Shown: positions 25,295-34,187 of the stretch, one piece after another | Layout of the letters: each line of letters starts with the position of its first letter | How positions within the stretch are numbered: position 1 is the first letter of the stretch | Source: Streptomyces sp. A1277 | Lineage (GTDB): Bacteria; Actinomycetota; Actinomycetes; Streptomycetales; Streptomycetaceae | Assembly (NCBI RefSeq): GCF_004795015.1 | Contig: NZ_SSBI01000024.1 | Coordinates: forward strand, 1-64,000 | Reading direction: 5' to 3' | Length of the DNA stretch: 64,000 bases | Notes under the pieces: generated by a model | The model's input: only the letters and a program-made list of their open reading frames with translations | What the model was told of the DNA's origin: nothing | Databases searched by the model: none | Translations under genes and position numbers: made by a program

Positions 25295-26449
25295 CTACTT
25301 GCCCTCCTCGGCGAACGATGCCTGGTAGGCGGCGAACTCGGCGCGCTCCTCGTCCACGAGGGGGCTGCCGTCGGCGTAGGCGTGGTCGAACAGCGCCATC
25401 CGGTCCGGGTCGGGCATGGCCCGTACCGCCTCGCGGACCCGCTTGCCCAGGGTCTCGCTCTCCTCTTCGAGGGCGGTGAAGAACGCCTCGTCGGCCGCGC
25501 CCTGCTTCTCCAGGTACGCGCGCAGGCGCAGGATCGGGTCCTTCGCCTCCCAGGAGGCGCGCTCCTCGTCGGCCCGGTACTTCGTCGGGTCGTCGGAGGT
25601 GGTGTGCGCGCCCATGCGGTACGTGAACGCCTCGACCAGGGTCGGGCCCTCGCCGCGCCGGGCCCGCTCCAGGGCGGAACGGGTGACGGCCAGGCAGGCC
25701 AGGACGTCGTTGCCGTCGACCCGGACGCCGGGGAAGCCGAAGCCCTGGGCGCGCTGGTAGAGCGGGACGCGGGTCTGCTTCTCGGTGGGCTCGGAGATCG
25801 CCCACTGGTTGTTCTGGCAGAAGAAGACGACCGGGGCGTTGTACACCGCGGAGAAGGTGAACGCCTCCGCGACGTCGCCCTGGCTGGAGGCGCCGTCACC
25901 GAAGTACGCGATCACGGCCGAGTCCGCGCCGTCCTTGGCCACGCCCATGGCGTAACCGGTGGCGTGCAGGGTCTGCGAGCCGATGACGATCGTGTACAGG
26001 TGGAAGTTGTTGGTGTTCGGGTCCCAGCCGCCGTGGTTCACACCGCGGAACATCCCGAGCAGGTTGGTCGGGTCGACGCCCCGGCACCAGGCCACACCGT
26101 GCTCGCGGTAGGTCGGGAAGACGTAGTCGTCGTCGCGCAGGGCCCGGCCGGAGCCGATCTGGGCGGCCTCCTGGCCCAGCAGGGAGGCCCACAGGCCCAG
26201 CTCGCCCTGACGCTGGAGGGCGGTGGCCTCGGCGTCGAAGCGGCGGGTGAGGACCATGTCCCGGTACAGGCCGCGCAGCTCTTCCGCGGTCAGGTCGATC
26301 GAGTAGTCCGGGTGCTCGACGCGCTCGCCCTCGGGCGTCAGCAACTGGACGAGTTCGGGTGCGGAACCCTTCGCGGGCGTTTTCGCGGCGCTGGTCCGCT
26401 TGCTGCTGCGTCGCGGTTTGCGCGCGGCAGCAGTGCTCTCCACGGTCAC
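25295..26449 (-). CDS. bkdA: Branched-chain 2-oxoacid dehydrogenase E1 alpha (operon 1)
   Basis: 384-residue alpha subunit. ThDP-binding GDGASSQGDVAEAFTFSAVYNAPVV region split over about residues 195-220, ENQWAIS-like CQNNQWAIS, and the phosphorylation-loop-like YRMGAHTTSDDP near 300. GTG at 26449 behind GGAGGAG. A basic, Ala/Lys-rich 45-residue leader precedes the domain. First gene of the operon; promoter in the 339-bp gap to the response regulator. Confidence 0.92.
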   Translation of the reverse strand: MTVESTAAARKPRRSSKRTSAAKTPAKGSAPELVQLLTPEGERVEHPDYSIDLTAEELRGLYRDMVLTRRFDAEATALQRQGELGLWASLLGQEAAQIGSGRALRDDDYVFPTYREHGVAWCRGVDPTNLLGMFRGVNHGGWDPNTNNFHLYTIVIGSQTLHATGYAMGVAKDGADSAVIAYFGDGASSQGDVAEAFTFSAVYNAPVVFFCQNNQWAISEPTEKQTRVPLYQRAQGFGFPGVRVDGNDVLACLAVTRSALERARRGEGPTLVEAFTYRMGAHTTSDDPTKYRADEERASWEAKDPILRLRAYLEKQGAADEAFFTALEEESETLGKRVREAVRAMPDPDRMALFDHAYADGSPLVDEERAEFAAYQASFAEEGK

Positions 26450-26788
26450 GTGCGTGCTCCTCCGTCGGTCCGGCCCCCGGGGTCTGCCGGGAGACCAGTG
26501 CGGCTCGCCTGTGTCCGTACCCGTGCACGGGGTGGGTGCCGCTCGGTCCGGGAACAGGCGTGACAGGTGCCCCGGCGAGCGCCCTGTCCAAGGCACGTTA
26601 CCCAGTGGGTCCCGTAACTGCGAAACCCTTCCTGACCTGCGATTTTGCTTGGATATCCAAGTAAATCGAGGAATTCGGGAAGGCTCGCTGGTCACAGCAC
26701 TGATCACAGCCTCGCAGGCCGCCGGAACAACGGCACGTTATCCCGCCCGGCACCGGCAGGGAAGGGGGGAGTGTGTGAGACTGCGATT
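26450..26788. other. Divergent promoter region, bkdABC / response regulator
   Basis: 339 bp with both promoters. The left third is GC-rich leader; around 26640-26680 the sequence is distinctly AT-rich and carries a 14-bp perfect palindrome (separate entry). No further coding frame supported. Confidence 0.6.
26648..26661. promoter_or_regulatory. 14-bp perfect palindrome CTTGGATATCCAAG
   Basis: Perfect palindrome in the AT-rich middle of the bkdA/response-regulator gap, with flanking TT(G)...(T)AA matching as well. Likely operator for an Lrp-type or LuxR-type regulator; which one is not shown by sequence. Confidence 0.5.
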
Positions 26789-27448
26789 GTGAGCGAAGAA
26801 GGAAAAATCACCGTTTTTCTGCTCGACGACCACGAAGTGGTCCGCCGCGGAGTCCATGAGCTGCTCTCGATGGAGGACGACATCGAGGTGGTCGGTGAGG
26901 CCGGTACGGCGGCCGACGCGCTGGTGCGGATTCCGGCGGTCCGCCCCGATGTGGCCGTGCTCGACGTACGGCTGCCGGACGGCAGCGGGGTGGAGGTCTG
27001 CCGCGAGATCCGCTCCCAGGACGACTCCGTCAACTGCCTGATGCTCACCTCGTTCGCCGACGACGAGGCACTGTTCGACGCGATCATGGCGGGCGCCTCC
27101 GGTTACGTGCTCAAGGCGATCCGCGGCAACGAGCTGCTGACGGCCGTACGGGACGTGGCGGCCGGGAAGTCGCTGCTGGACCCGGTCGCCACCGCGCGCG
27201 TCCTGGAGCGGCTGCGCGACGGCAAGAAGGGGCAGGGCGACGAGAAGCTCGCGACCCTCACCGAGCAGGAGCGCAAGATCCTCGACCTGATCGGCGAGGG
27301 CCTGACCAACCGGGTGATCGGCGAGCGGCTGCACCTCGCCGAGAAGACGATCAAGAACTACGTCTCCAGCCTGCTGTCCAAGCTGGGCATGGAGCGCCGC
27401 TCGCAGGCCGCCGCGTACGTCGCACGGCTCCAGGCCGAGAAGCGCTGA
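26789..27448 (+). CDS. DevR/NarL-family response regulator
   Basis: 219 residues. Receiver domain (1-120) with acidic pocket LLDDHE, phosphoacceptor Asp in VAVLDVRLPDG (about residue 55), switch Thr in LMLTSF and Lys in YVLKAIRG; C-terminal LuxR HTH (LTEQERKILDLIGEGLTNR, about 152-215). No sensor kinase is adjacent, so it is an orphan here. It probably corresponds to S. coelicolor SCO3818, which sits at the same place beside bkdA (from memory). Confidence 0.9.
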   Translation: MSEEGKITVFLLDDHEVVRRGVHELLSMEDDIEVVGEAGTAADALVRIPAVRPDVAVLDVRLPDGSGVEVCREIRSQDDSVNCLMLTSFADDEALFDAIMAGASGYVLKAIRGNELLTAVRDVAAGKSLLDPVATARVLERLRDGKKGQGDEKLATLTEQERKILDLIGEGLTNRVIGERLHLAEKTIKNYVSSLLSKLGMERRSQAAAYVARLQAEKR

Positions 27449-27523
27449 GGACGGACCGAGGGACTTTGGTCCCGGCGGACCCGGGGCCCCGGCCTCTTAT
27501 CGCGCCCACACGCAGGGCCGACA

Positions 27524-27961
27524 GTGGAGGGCATGTCCCTTGAGGAACTCCACGCGATCGACCTGCTCGGCCGGGTCCCCTACGGCCGGCTGGCGACCAG
27601 CATGCGGGCCCTCCCGTTCCTGACGGTGGCCCGGCACATCGTCATCGACGGCCGCGTCGTGCTGCGCCTGCACAGCGGCCTCGGCTGCCACGACGCCTGC
27701 GACGGCACGGTCGTGGCCTACGGCGCGGACAACTTCAACGCGGCCGCGTCCGCCGGCGGCGACGACCTGTGGTCCGTGCAGTTCACCGGCCCCGCGCGCA
27801 TCATCGAGCCCACCTGCGCGCAGCGCGAGCGCTTCGGCCCCCTCCCCGTCGAGGTCAACGGCGAGCCGTTCGTACCGTCGTATCTGCGGCTCGAACCGCA
27901 CTTCGTCACCGTGCACACTCTGGGCTTCGACGCAAGTCAGCAGATCCGCAACGCAGCGTGA
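27524..27961 (+). CDS. Pyridoxamine 5'-phosphate oxidase-family protein
   Basis: About 145-residue split-barrel flavin-binding-like protein: LLGRVPYGRLATSMRALPFL, VARHIVIDGRVVLRLHSG, WSVQFTGPARI. This fits PNPOx-like proteins (F420 or FMN binders) rather than true PdxH. GTG at 27524 with AGGG upstream; ATG at 27533 is the alternative. 16 bp ahead of the phosphotransferase gene, likely co-transcribed. Confidence 0.8.
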   Translation: MEGMSLEELHAIDLLGRVPYGRLATSMRALPFLTVARHIVIDGRVVLRLHSGLGCHDACDGTVVAYGADNFNAAASAGGDDLWSVQFTGPARIIEPTCAQRERFGPLPVEVNGEPFVPSYLRLEPHFVTVHTLGFDASQQIRNAA

Positions 27962-27976
27962 TCTAACATCTGACGC

Positions 27977-29032
27977 GTGTCGCGCTCATCTGTCGCCCTG
28001 CCGCCTGTTCCCCCGGTCGGTGAGGTGCTTCGCCGTTACCCGCACGCCGGTGAGCCGCTCACCTGCACCCCGCTCTCCCAGGGCCTGCTCAACCACGGTT
28101 ACCGGGTGTCCACCACCCGGGGCTCGTACTTCCTCAAGCACCACCTGGACGACGCCACCCGCGACCGCGCCACCATCATCCGCCAGCACCGTGCCACCCG
28201 GCGCCTCCAGTCACTCGGAGTGCCCGTCGCCCCGCCCATCGAGGCCGGCGACGGCGAGACGGTCACCGAGATCGCCGGCCGCTGCTACGCCCTGCATCCC
28301 TGGGTCGACGGCCTGCACCGGGGCGGCGCCGAGCTCACCCTCGCCCAGTCGACGCGTCTCGGGACGCTCCTCGGAGCCGTACACACGGGTCTTGAGCAGG
28401 TGATGGGGGGCGAAAGGAGTACGGATACGGGTGGGGCCGGCGGGAATCCGGCCGGGTACGCGAGTCCGGAGGCGGCCGACACCTTCGCGCTGATCGGCGA
28501 CCTGCTGGCCGCCGCACGCGGGCGCGGGACCCGGGACTCCTTCGACGAGCTGGCCGAGCACCGGCTGCGGGAGCGGCGCGTCCTGCTGGAACGGCACGCG
28601 GACCGCCGCCCGCCCGACCCCGGGGTTCCGGCGACCGGCTGGGTGCACGGCGACTTCCACCCACTGAACGTCCTGTACCGGGGCGCCGATCCGGTGGCGA
28701 TCCTCGACTGGGACCGGCTCGCGGTCCAGCCGCGCGCGGAGGAGGCGGTCCGGGCGGCGGCGATCTTCTTCGTCCAGCCGGCCGGCGCCCTGGACCTGGC
28801 GAAGGTACGGGTCTACGCCCGGGCCTACCGGCGGGCCGCCGGGGCCGACGCCGCCGAACTGGCCGCGGCGGTGCACCGGGTGTGGTGGGAGCGGCTCAAC
28901 GACTTCTGGATACTGCGCTGGCGCTACTGCCTGAACGACCGGAGGGCCGACCCGCAGTTCCCCGCGGTGTCGGCCCTGGCGGTCTGGTGGACCCGTGAGT
29001 ACGAGGCGGTGCGCGCGGCCTTCACGGGGTGA
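27977..29032 (+). CDS. APH-family phosphotransferase
   Basis: 351-residue kinase-like protein of the aminoglycoside phosphotransferase/choline kinase superfamily. Catalytic loop WVHGDFHPLNVLY (about residue 222) and metal-binding ILDWDRLAVQP (about 240) are intact. Such chromosomal enzymes usually phosphorylate small hydroxylated metabolites; a resistance role is not implied. Convergent with the Ser/Thr kinase gene, 16 bp apart. Confidence 0.85.
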   Translation: MSRSSVALPPVPPVGEVLRRYPHAGEPLTCTPLSQGLLNHGYRVSTTRGSYFLKHHLDDATRDRATIIRQHRATRRLQSLGVPVAPPIEAGDGETVTEIAGRCYALHPWVDGLHRGGAELTLAQSTRLGTLLGAVHTGLEQVMGGERSTDTGGAGGNPAGYASPEAADTFALIGDLLAAARGRGTRDSFDELAEHRLRERRVLLERHADRRPPDPGVPATGWVHGDFHPLNVLYRGADPVAILDWDRLAVQPRAEEAVRAAAIFFVQPAGALDLAKVRVYARAYRRAAGADAAELAAAVHRVWWERLNDFWILRWRYCLNDRRADPQFPAVSALAVWWTREYEAVRAAFTG

Positions 29033-29048
29033 CGGCCGCGCGGCGCGC

Positions 29049-30737
29049 TCAGTTGCCCGTGGCCGAACCGGCGGCTCCGGCCGGGGTCCCGGCGGAGGCA
29101 CCTGTCGCGGCGCCGCCGGGGGCGCCTTCCGAACCCTCGGACGCGCCTTCGCTGGTGTCGGAGCCCCCGTCGCTGGTACCGGTGTCGCCGCCGTCGGTCC
29201 CCGTACTGCCGTTGCCGGAACCGTTGCCGCTGCTGCTGCCGGTCCCGTTGCTGCCGTTGCTGGAACCGCCGCTGCCGCCGTTCGTCGCCGAACCGCCGCT
29301 GCTGGTGTCCGTGCCGCCGTCCTCCGTGCCGCCCGTGTCCGGCTCGGCCGGGGGCGACGAGGGCGGGTCGGCCGTCTCGCTCGGCGTGTACGAGGGCCGG
29401 CGCGTGTTGTCCCACGTGTTGCCGGTGCTGGTACCCGGCAGCTCGGTGTCCTCGGTCTGTTCCGGGGTCGGCGTGGGGGACTCCTCCGTCGGGCTCGGCG
29501 AACTGGAGGTCTTGGTGGGCTTCTTCTCGTGCTTGTCGCCGCCGCTGTTCGCCGCGTTCAGCGCGATGGCCACGCCCGCGCCGATCGCGATCAGGGCGAG
29601 CACGACGAACAGCAGCACCTTGCCGCGCCCGCCGCCGCCCTGCCGGGTGCTGCCGCCGTCGTAACCGCCGTCGTCCGGGTTCATCGGCGGCAGGATCGGG
29701 GCCTGCGAGGTGTCCCCGTGCTGCGGGTAGCCGCCCATGGGGCGGGTGGCGCCGGTCATGCCGCGGGGCGGGGTGCCCGCGCCCTCGTTGAGGGCGACCG
29801 GGCCGGTGTTCCACGTGCCGGTGTGGCCGCCCTGCACCTGGAGCATCTGCAGGCCGTACTGGACGAGTCCGCGCATCTCCTCGGCGCTCTGGAACCGGTC
29901 GTCCGGGTCCTTCGCCAGCGAGCGCATCACGAGCCCGTCGAGCTCCGGCGGCACCACGTCGGAGATCTGCGACGGCGGGACCGGGGTGTCCTGGACGTGC
30001 TGGTACACCACGGAGAGCGGCGTCTCACCCGTGAACGGGGGCCGCAGCGCGAGCAGTTCGTACAGCAGACAACCGGTGGCGTACAGGTCGGAGCGGTGGT
30101 CGACGGCCTTGCCGAGCGCCTGCTCGGGGGAGAGGTACTGCGGCGTGCCCATGACCATGCCGGTCTGCGTCATCGTGGACTGCGCGCCGTGCAGCGCGCG
30201 GGCGATGCCGAAGTCCATCACCTTGACCGCGCCGGAGTGAGTGATGATCACGTTGGCCGGCTTGATGTCGCGGTGCACGATCCCGTGCTGGTGCGAGTAG
30301 GCGAGCGCCTCCAGCACCCCGGAGACGATGATCAGCGCCTGCTCCGGAGGCGGGGCCTCGGCGTTGAGCAGCAGATCGCGGATCGTGCGGCCCTCGACCA
30401 GCTCCATCACGATGTACGGGACGGTCTGGCCGTTGACCGTGTCCTCGCCGGAGTCGTACACCGCCACGACCGCATGGTGGTTGAGCCCGGCGACCGACTG
30501 CGCCTCGCGCGTGAACCGCGCCTTGGAGACCGGGTCCTCGGCGAGGTCGGAGCGCAGCAGCTTCACCGCGACCGTACGTCCGAGCCGGACGTCCTCCGCC
30601 GCGAACACCTCGGCCATGCCGCCCCGGCCGAGCCGGTGGGTCAGCCGGTAGCGCCCGTCGCCGACGACCCCTCCGATGCCCCAGGATTCGGTGCCATCCG
30701 GAACTCCGCCGCCGTTTGCTTCGGGTTCGGGTGCCAT
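29049..30737 (-). CDS. Membrane Ser/Thr protein kinase with Ser/Gly-rich extracellular tail
   Basis: 562 residues. Hanks-type kinase domain about 25-290 (GRGGMAEVF P-loop, VAVKLL Lys, HRDIKPANVI catalytic loop, DFGIARA), Pro/Gly linker, one membrane segment (LLFVVLALIAIGAGVAIAL, about 370-390), then a 165-residue Ser/Gly/Thr/Asn low-complexity exterior with no PASTA domain. ATG at 30737. Divergent from a second kinase gene. Confidence 0.9.
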   Translation of the reverse strand: MAPEPEANGGGVPDGTESWGIGGVVGDGRYRLTHRLGRGGMAEVFAAEDVRLGRTVAVKLLRSDLAEDPVSKARFTREAQSVAGLNHHAVVAVYDSGEDTVNGQTVPYIVMELVEGRTIRDLLLNAEAPPPEQALIIVSGVLEALAYSHQHGIVHRDIKPANVIITHSGAVKVMDFGIARALHGAQSTMTQTGMVMGTPQYLSPEQALGKAVDHRSDLYATGCLLYELLALRPPFTGETPLSVVYQHVQDTPVPPSQISDVVPPELDGLVMRSLAKDPDDRFQSAEEMRGLVQYGLQMLQVQGGHTGTWNTGPVALNEGAGTPPRGMTGATRPMGGYPQHGDTSQAPILPPMNPDDGGYDGGSTRQGGGGRGKVLLFVVLALIAIGAGVAIALNAANSGGDKHEKKPTKTSSSPSPTEESPTPTPEQTEDTELPGTSTGNTWDNTRRPSYTPSETADPPSSPPAEPDTGGTEDGGTDTSSGGSATNGGSGGSSNGSNGTGSSSGNGSGNGSTGTDGGDTGTSDGGSDTSEGASEGSEGAPGGAATGASAGTPAGAAGSATGN

Positions 30738-30984
30738 CAGTCCTCGCCGTCGTATCTGTCCGCGTCCGTCCGCGCGTCCGCGGGGTCTCACGGTGCCTTG
30801 CTGCGTTGCCGGCTGCGCTGCCGGCCGCATTGCCCCGTCACGCTACAGCCTCCGTCGGACACGCCGATTCCGAGCCGGACCGGCCATCCAATCGGCTGGC
30901 GCGCCGCCGACGCAAATTCCATGCGGTTCCTGTAACGCTTCCGAGACGCTTCTTGTGCGTACGGTCACGGAACGGGCACCCGGC

Positions 30985-31012
30985 TTGACGTGTCGTACCC
31001 CTCGGGCAGACT
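30985..31012 (+). promoter_or_regulatory. Putative sigma-70-type promoter of the PASTA-like kinase
   Basis: TTGACG (30985-30990), a 16-bp spacer, and CAGACT (31007-31012) upstream of the kinase at 31089. Matches the vegetative pattern reasonably; not otherwise supported. The rest of the 351-bp divergent gap (30738-31088) shows no gene. Confidence 0.4.
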
Positions 31013-31038
31013 TGGCCAGTAATACGGATCATCGCGTG

Positions 31039-31074
31039 AGTCGCGCGCCGAGTTCGCGTCAGTCGCGCGCCGAG
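31039..31074 (+). repeat. 14-bp direct repeat in the kinase leader
   Basis: AGTCGCGCGCCGAG occurs at 31039-31052 and 31061-31074, 22 bp apart (two helical turns), just before GGGGGAAG and the ATG at 31089. Could be an activator site or a recent duplication. Confidence 0.5.
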
Positions 31075-31088
31075 GGGGAAGTCAAGTC

Positions 31089-32747
31089 ATGAGCCAGGAC
31101 GGCGCACACGGTTCGCAGGGTCGCTACGCGGGCGGTTCGGTGGCCGGCGGTCGCTACCAGCTCCGCGATCTGCTCGGCGAAGGCGGAATGGCGTCCGTAT
31201 ACCTGGCGTACGACTCCGCGCTCGACCGGCAGGTCGCGATCAAGACCCTCCACACGGAACTGGGCCGCGAGCAGTCCTTCCGTGAGCGCTTCCGCCGCGA
31301 GGCCCAGGCCGTCGCCAAGCTCCAGCACACCAACATCGTCTCGGTGTTCGACACCGGCGAGGACGAGCTCGGCGGCGCGCTGATGCCGTACATCGTCATG
31401 GAGTACGTCGAGGGCCGGCCGCTCGGCTCGGTCCTGGCGGAGGACATCCGCGCCCAGGGCGCGATGCCGGCCGACAAGGCGCTCAAGGTCACCTCGGACG
31501 TGCTGGCGGCGCTGGACACCAGCCACGAAATGGGCCTGGTCCACCGCGACATCAAGCCGGGCAACGTGATGGTGACCAAGCGCGGTGTCGTGAAGGTCAT
31601 GGACTTCGGCATCGCCCGCGCCATGCAGTCGGGCGTCACGTCGATGACGCAGACCGGCATGGTCGTCGGCACCCCGCAGTACCTCTCCCCCGAACAGGCC
31701 CTGGGCCGCGGGGTGGACGCCCGCTCCGACCTCTACTCGGTCGGCATCATGCTCTTCCAGCTGCTGACCGGCCGCCTCCCCTTCGACGCGGACTCCCCGC
31801 TCGCCATCGCGTACGCGCATGTGCAGGAGGTGCCCGTCGCCCCGTCCTCGGTCAACCGCTCGCTGACCCCGGCGATGGACGCCCTCGTCGCCCGCGCGCT
31901 CAAGAAGAACCCGAACGAGCGCTTCCCTAGCGCGGCGGCCATGCAGGACGAGATCGCGCGTGTGCTGGGCGCGGGCGTGCAGACCACCGCCCCGGTGATC
32001 GTCGGGGACGGCAGCGTCCCGGCGAACAGCGGCTCGGGCGTCGGCTCGGCGGTCTTCCCGCCGGTCGACCAGTCCGCGCCCGCCCCGCAGAGCGTCCAGA
32101 CGCCGTACCAGCCGGGCCCGTACCAGTCCCAGCAGCAGCCCGGCCCGTACGGTCCCGCGACGCCGGCCCCCGCCACGAACCCGTCGTACGGCTACCCGCA
32201 GACGGCGGCGCCCGCCTACCAGGGCGCGCCCATGGCGCCGATGCAGCACCACCAGACGCCCCCGCCGTACACGATCTCCCCGCAGACGACGGCCACCGGC
32301 GCGGCCGGCGGCGGCTCCAGGCGGAACATGCCGGTGATCGTCGGCTCGATCGTCGTCGCGCTGGTCGCCATCGGCGGCCTGATCACCGTCATCGCCCTCA
32401 ACGGCGACGACGACAAGGGCACCACCTCGGCATCGGCGAGCGAGTCCCCGTCCGGCGAGCACCGCGATCCGGAACGCAACCGGACGATCAAGACCGAGAA
32501 GTGCACGGCAGCCTTGGAGGACACGGACGACCCGAACAAGGTCGACGCGCCGAGCTTCCTCTACAAGGACATCCTCTCGGTGCGTGCCTGCGCGGACGCG
32601 GCGGGCTGGACGATCAAGCAGATCAAGGTCCCGGGCAACGCGTACGCGGAGGACCAGGTCATCGACCAGTTCCCGACGCCCGGGACGGCGGTGTCGGAGA
32701 CGGGCGCCCACTTCGAGCTGCGCATAGCCACGGGCGACCCGGCGTAG
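31089..32747 (+). CDS. PASTA-like-domain Ser/Thr protein kinase
   Basis: 552 residues. Kinase domain about 22-285 (GEGGMASVY, VAIKTL, HRDIKPGNVM, DFGIARA), a Pro/Gln/Tyr-rich cytoplasmic linker (315-410), membrane segment (IVGSIVVALVAIGGLITVIA, about 418-438) and an extracellular C-terminal domain of about 80 residues that reads like a single PASTA repeat (DQFPTPGTAVSETGAHFEL). Such kinases sense cell-wall fragments and coordinate growth. Divergent paralogue of the kinase at 29049. Confidence 0.9.
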   Translation: MSQDGAHGSQGRYAGGSVAGGRYQLRDLLGEGGMASVYLAYDSALDRQVAIKTLHTELGREQSFRERFRREAQAVAKLQHTNIVSVFDTGEDELGGALMPYIVMEYVEGRPLGSVLAEDIRAQGAMPADKALKVTSDVLAALDTSHEMGLVHRDIKPGNVMVTKRGVVKVMDFGIARAMQSGVTSMTQTGMVVGTPQYLSPEQALGRGVDARSDLYSVGIMLFQLLTGRLPFDADSPLAIAYAHVQEVPVAPSSVNRSLTPAMDALVARALKKNPNERFPSAAAMQDEIARVLGAGVQTTAPVIVGDGSVPANSGSGVGSAVFPPVDQSAPAPQSVQTPYQPGPYQSQQQPGPYGPATPAPATNPSYGYPQTAAPAYQGAPMAPMQHHQTPPPYTISPQTTATGAAGGGSRRNMPVIVGSIVVALVAIGGLITVIALNGDDDKGTTSASASESPSGEHRDPERNRTIKTEKCTAALEDTDDPNKVDAPSFLYKDILSVRACADAAGWTIKQIKVPGNAYAEDQVIDQFPTPGTAVSETGAHFELRIATGDPA

Positions 32748-32773
32748 GGCCTCTCGGGCGGATCGGGCCCGGG

Positions 32774-32873
32774 GGTCATCCGTACGTATCACCTGGGGTG
32801 CCGGTCGTGGCGGCGCGTGTGACGGTCATCCGTACGTATCACCTGGGGTGCCGGTCGTGGCGGCGCGTGTGAC
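32774..32873. repeat. Perfect 50-bp tandem duplication
   Basis: Two identical 50-bp copies, head to tail, between the kinase stop and the ATG at 32883. Each copy contains CCGTACGTATCACC. The lack of any difference indicates a recent event; it duplicates whatever promoter or leader signal serves the next gene. Confidence 0.93.
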
Positions 32874-32882
32874 GGTGGCCGC

Positions 32883-33455
32883 ATGGCTTCGGGACAGCTC
32901 TCCGCGCGCTCCTCGCGGGGCGTGGCCTGCCTGGCGTTGACGGCGGCCGCGACCCTGGGGGGCGTGACGCCGTCTTCTGCGTCTTCTCCCTCGCCTTCCC
33001 CCTCTTCCTCGGCTTCGCCTTCGCCTTCCCCCTCCTCCTCGGCTTCGCCTTCACTCCCTTCCTCGGCTTCGCCTTCCCCCTCTTCCTCGGCTTCGCCTTC
33101 ACCCTCGCCCAGCGCCCGGCCGGCGCGCCCCGACGAGATGCAGTCGCCGCTCGCCGGGTGGCCGGCCGGGGCGGGGCGGCAGCGGCCCGGGCGGTCGCCC
33201 GCCGAGCTGGCCCGGCAGGACGCGCTCGACGATCAGCGGGCCGAGCGCGACGAGCAGTCCGCGGCGACGCCACCCTCCGCCGTGCCGGCCTTCACACCGG
33301 ACCCGCGCGACTTCCCCGACGACGAACCGGCGGGGCGCAGGGCCCTCGACGGGACGACCGTCCATCACGTGCGGCAGGTGTCGCTCGGGGCGGGAATCGC
33401 CCTGGTGGGGCTGGGTATCGGCTTCCTCGCCCTCCGTATGCGCCGCACCCGCTGA
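32883..33455 (+). CDS. Secreted/membrane protein with Ser-Pro repeats
   Basis: 190 residues: N-terminal signal-like stretch (GVACLALTAAATLGGVTPSSA), about 45 residues of SPSPSSSA-type repeats encoded by repeated CTTCCCC/CTCGGCTTCG blocks (about 32980-33115), a charged middle, and a C-terminal membrane segment (VSLGAGIALVGLGIGFLAL) ending in RMRRTR. No LPXTG motif. Probably a wall-spanning protein anchored at its C-terminus; function unknown. Confidence 0.7.
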   Translation: MASGQLSARSSRGVACLALTAAATLGGVTPSSASSPSPSPSSSASPSPSPSSSASPSLPSSASPSPSSSASPSPSPSARPARPDEMQSPLAGWPAGAGRQRPGRSPAELARQDALDDQRAERDEQSAATPPSAVPAFTPDPRDFPDDEPAGRRALDGTTVHHVRQVSLGAGIALVGLGIGFLALRMRRTR

Positions 33456-33506
33456 GGGCCGGAGCGTCCCCTGCCGGCGCCACCGGAGAGACTTGCGTTG
33501 GTCAAC

Positions 33507-33530
33507 ATACTCGGTATACATACTCAGTAT
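33507..33530. promoter_or_regulatory. Tandem ATACT-N-GTAT palindromes overlapping padR start
   Basis: ATACTCGGTAT (33507-33517) and ATACTCAGTAT (33520-33530) are two inverted repeats 13 bp apart; the second shares its last two bases with the ATG at 33529. A strong candidate PadR operator for autorepression. Confidence 0.7.
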
Positions 33531-34146
33531 GTCGATCCGTCACGGGCTTCTCGCCCTCCTGGAGCGGGGGCCGCGCTACGGCTCCCAGCTCCGCACCGAG
33601 TTCGAATCGCGCACCGGCTCCACCTGGCCGCTCAACGTCGGGCAGGTGTACACGACGCTGAGCCGGCTGGAGCGCGACGGCCTGGTCGTCCAGGACGGCG
33701 AGGACGACCAGGGCCACGCCCTCTACTCGATCAGCGACGCCGGGCGCACCGAGCTGCGCTCCTGGTTCGAGACGCCGGTCGACCGCAGCAGCCCGCCCCG
33801 TGACGAGCTGGCCATCAAGCTCGCCATGGCGGTCGGCGCGCCCGGCGTCGACATCAGGGCCGTCATCCAGGCCCAGCGCCACCACACGGTGAAGGCCATG
33901 CAGGACTACACCCGCCTCAAGGCGCAGTCCCTCGCCCAGGCCCCCACCAACCGCGACGAGGTCGCCTGGCTGCTCGTCGTGGAACAGCTGATCTTCCAGG
34001 CCGAGGCCGAGGCCCGCTGGCTGGACCACTGCGAGGCCCGGCTCGTCCGCCTCGCCGAGGCCGCCGCCACGGAGCCGGAGCAGAACCCGGCCCCTGCCTC
34101 CCGCCCCACCGCCCGGCCCGCCGGCCGGACCCGCGCGCGCCGCTGA
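33529..34146 (+). CDS. PadR-family regulator
   Basis: 205 residues: PadR winged helix (SIRHGLLALLERGPRYGSQL start, about 1-75, VYTTLSRLERDGLV recognition helix) and a C-terminal helical dimerisation region (about 90-180). Basic, Pro/Arg-rich tail. Directly upstream of an ABC exporter pair; by analogy it represses the exporter until a cargo drug or peptide binds. No ribosome-binding site is visible before the ATG, so the mRNA may be leaderless. Confidence 0.9.
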   Translation: MSIRHGLLALLERGPRYGSQLRTEFESRTGSTWPLNVGQVYTTLSRLERDGLVVQDGEDDQGHALYSISDAGRTELRSWFETPVDRSSPPRDELAIKLAMAVGAPGVDIRAVIQAQRHHTVKAMQDYTRLKAQSLAQAPTNRDEVAWLLVVEQLIFQAEAEARWLDHCEARLVRLAEAAATEPEQNPAPASRPTARPAGRTRARR

Positions 34147-34187
34147 GCCCGCCGCACACAGACCCGTTCCAAGGGGGAACCACCCGC

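Noticed and set aside
27977..29032. Antibiotic resistance gene (APH family)
   Set aside because: Only general kinase-like motifs are present; no specific similarity to aminoglycoside enzymes or antibiotic cluster nearby.
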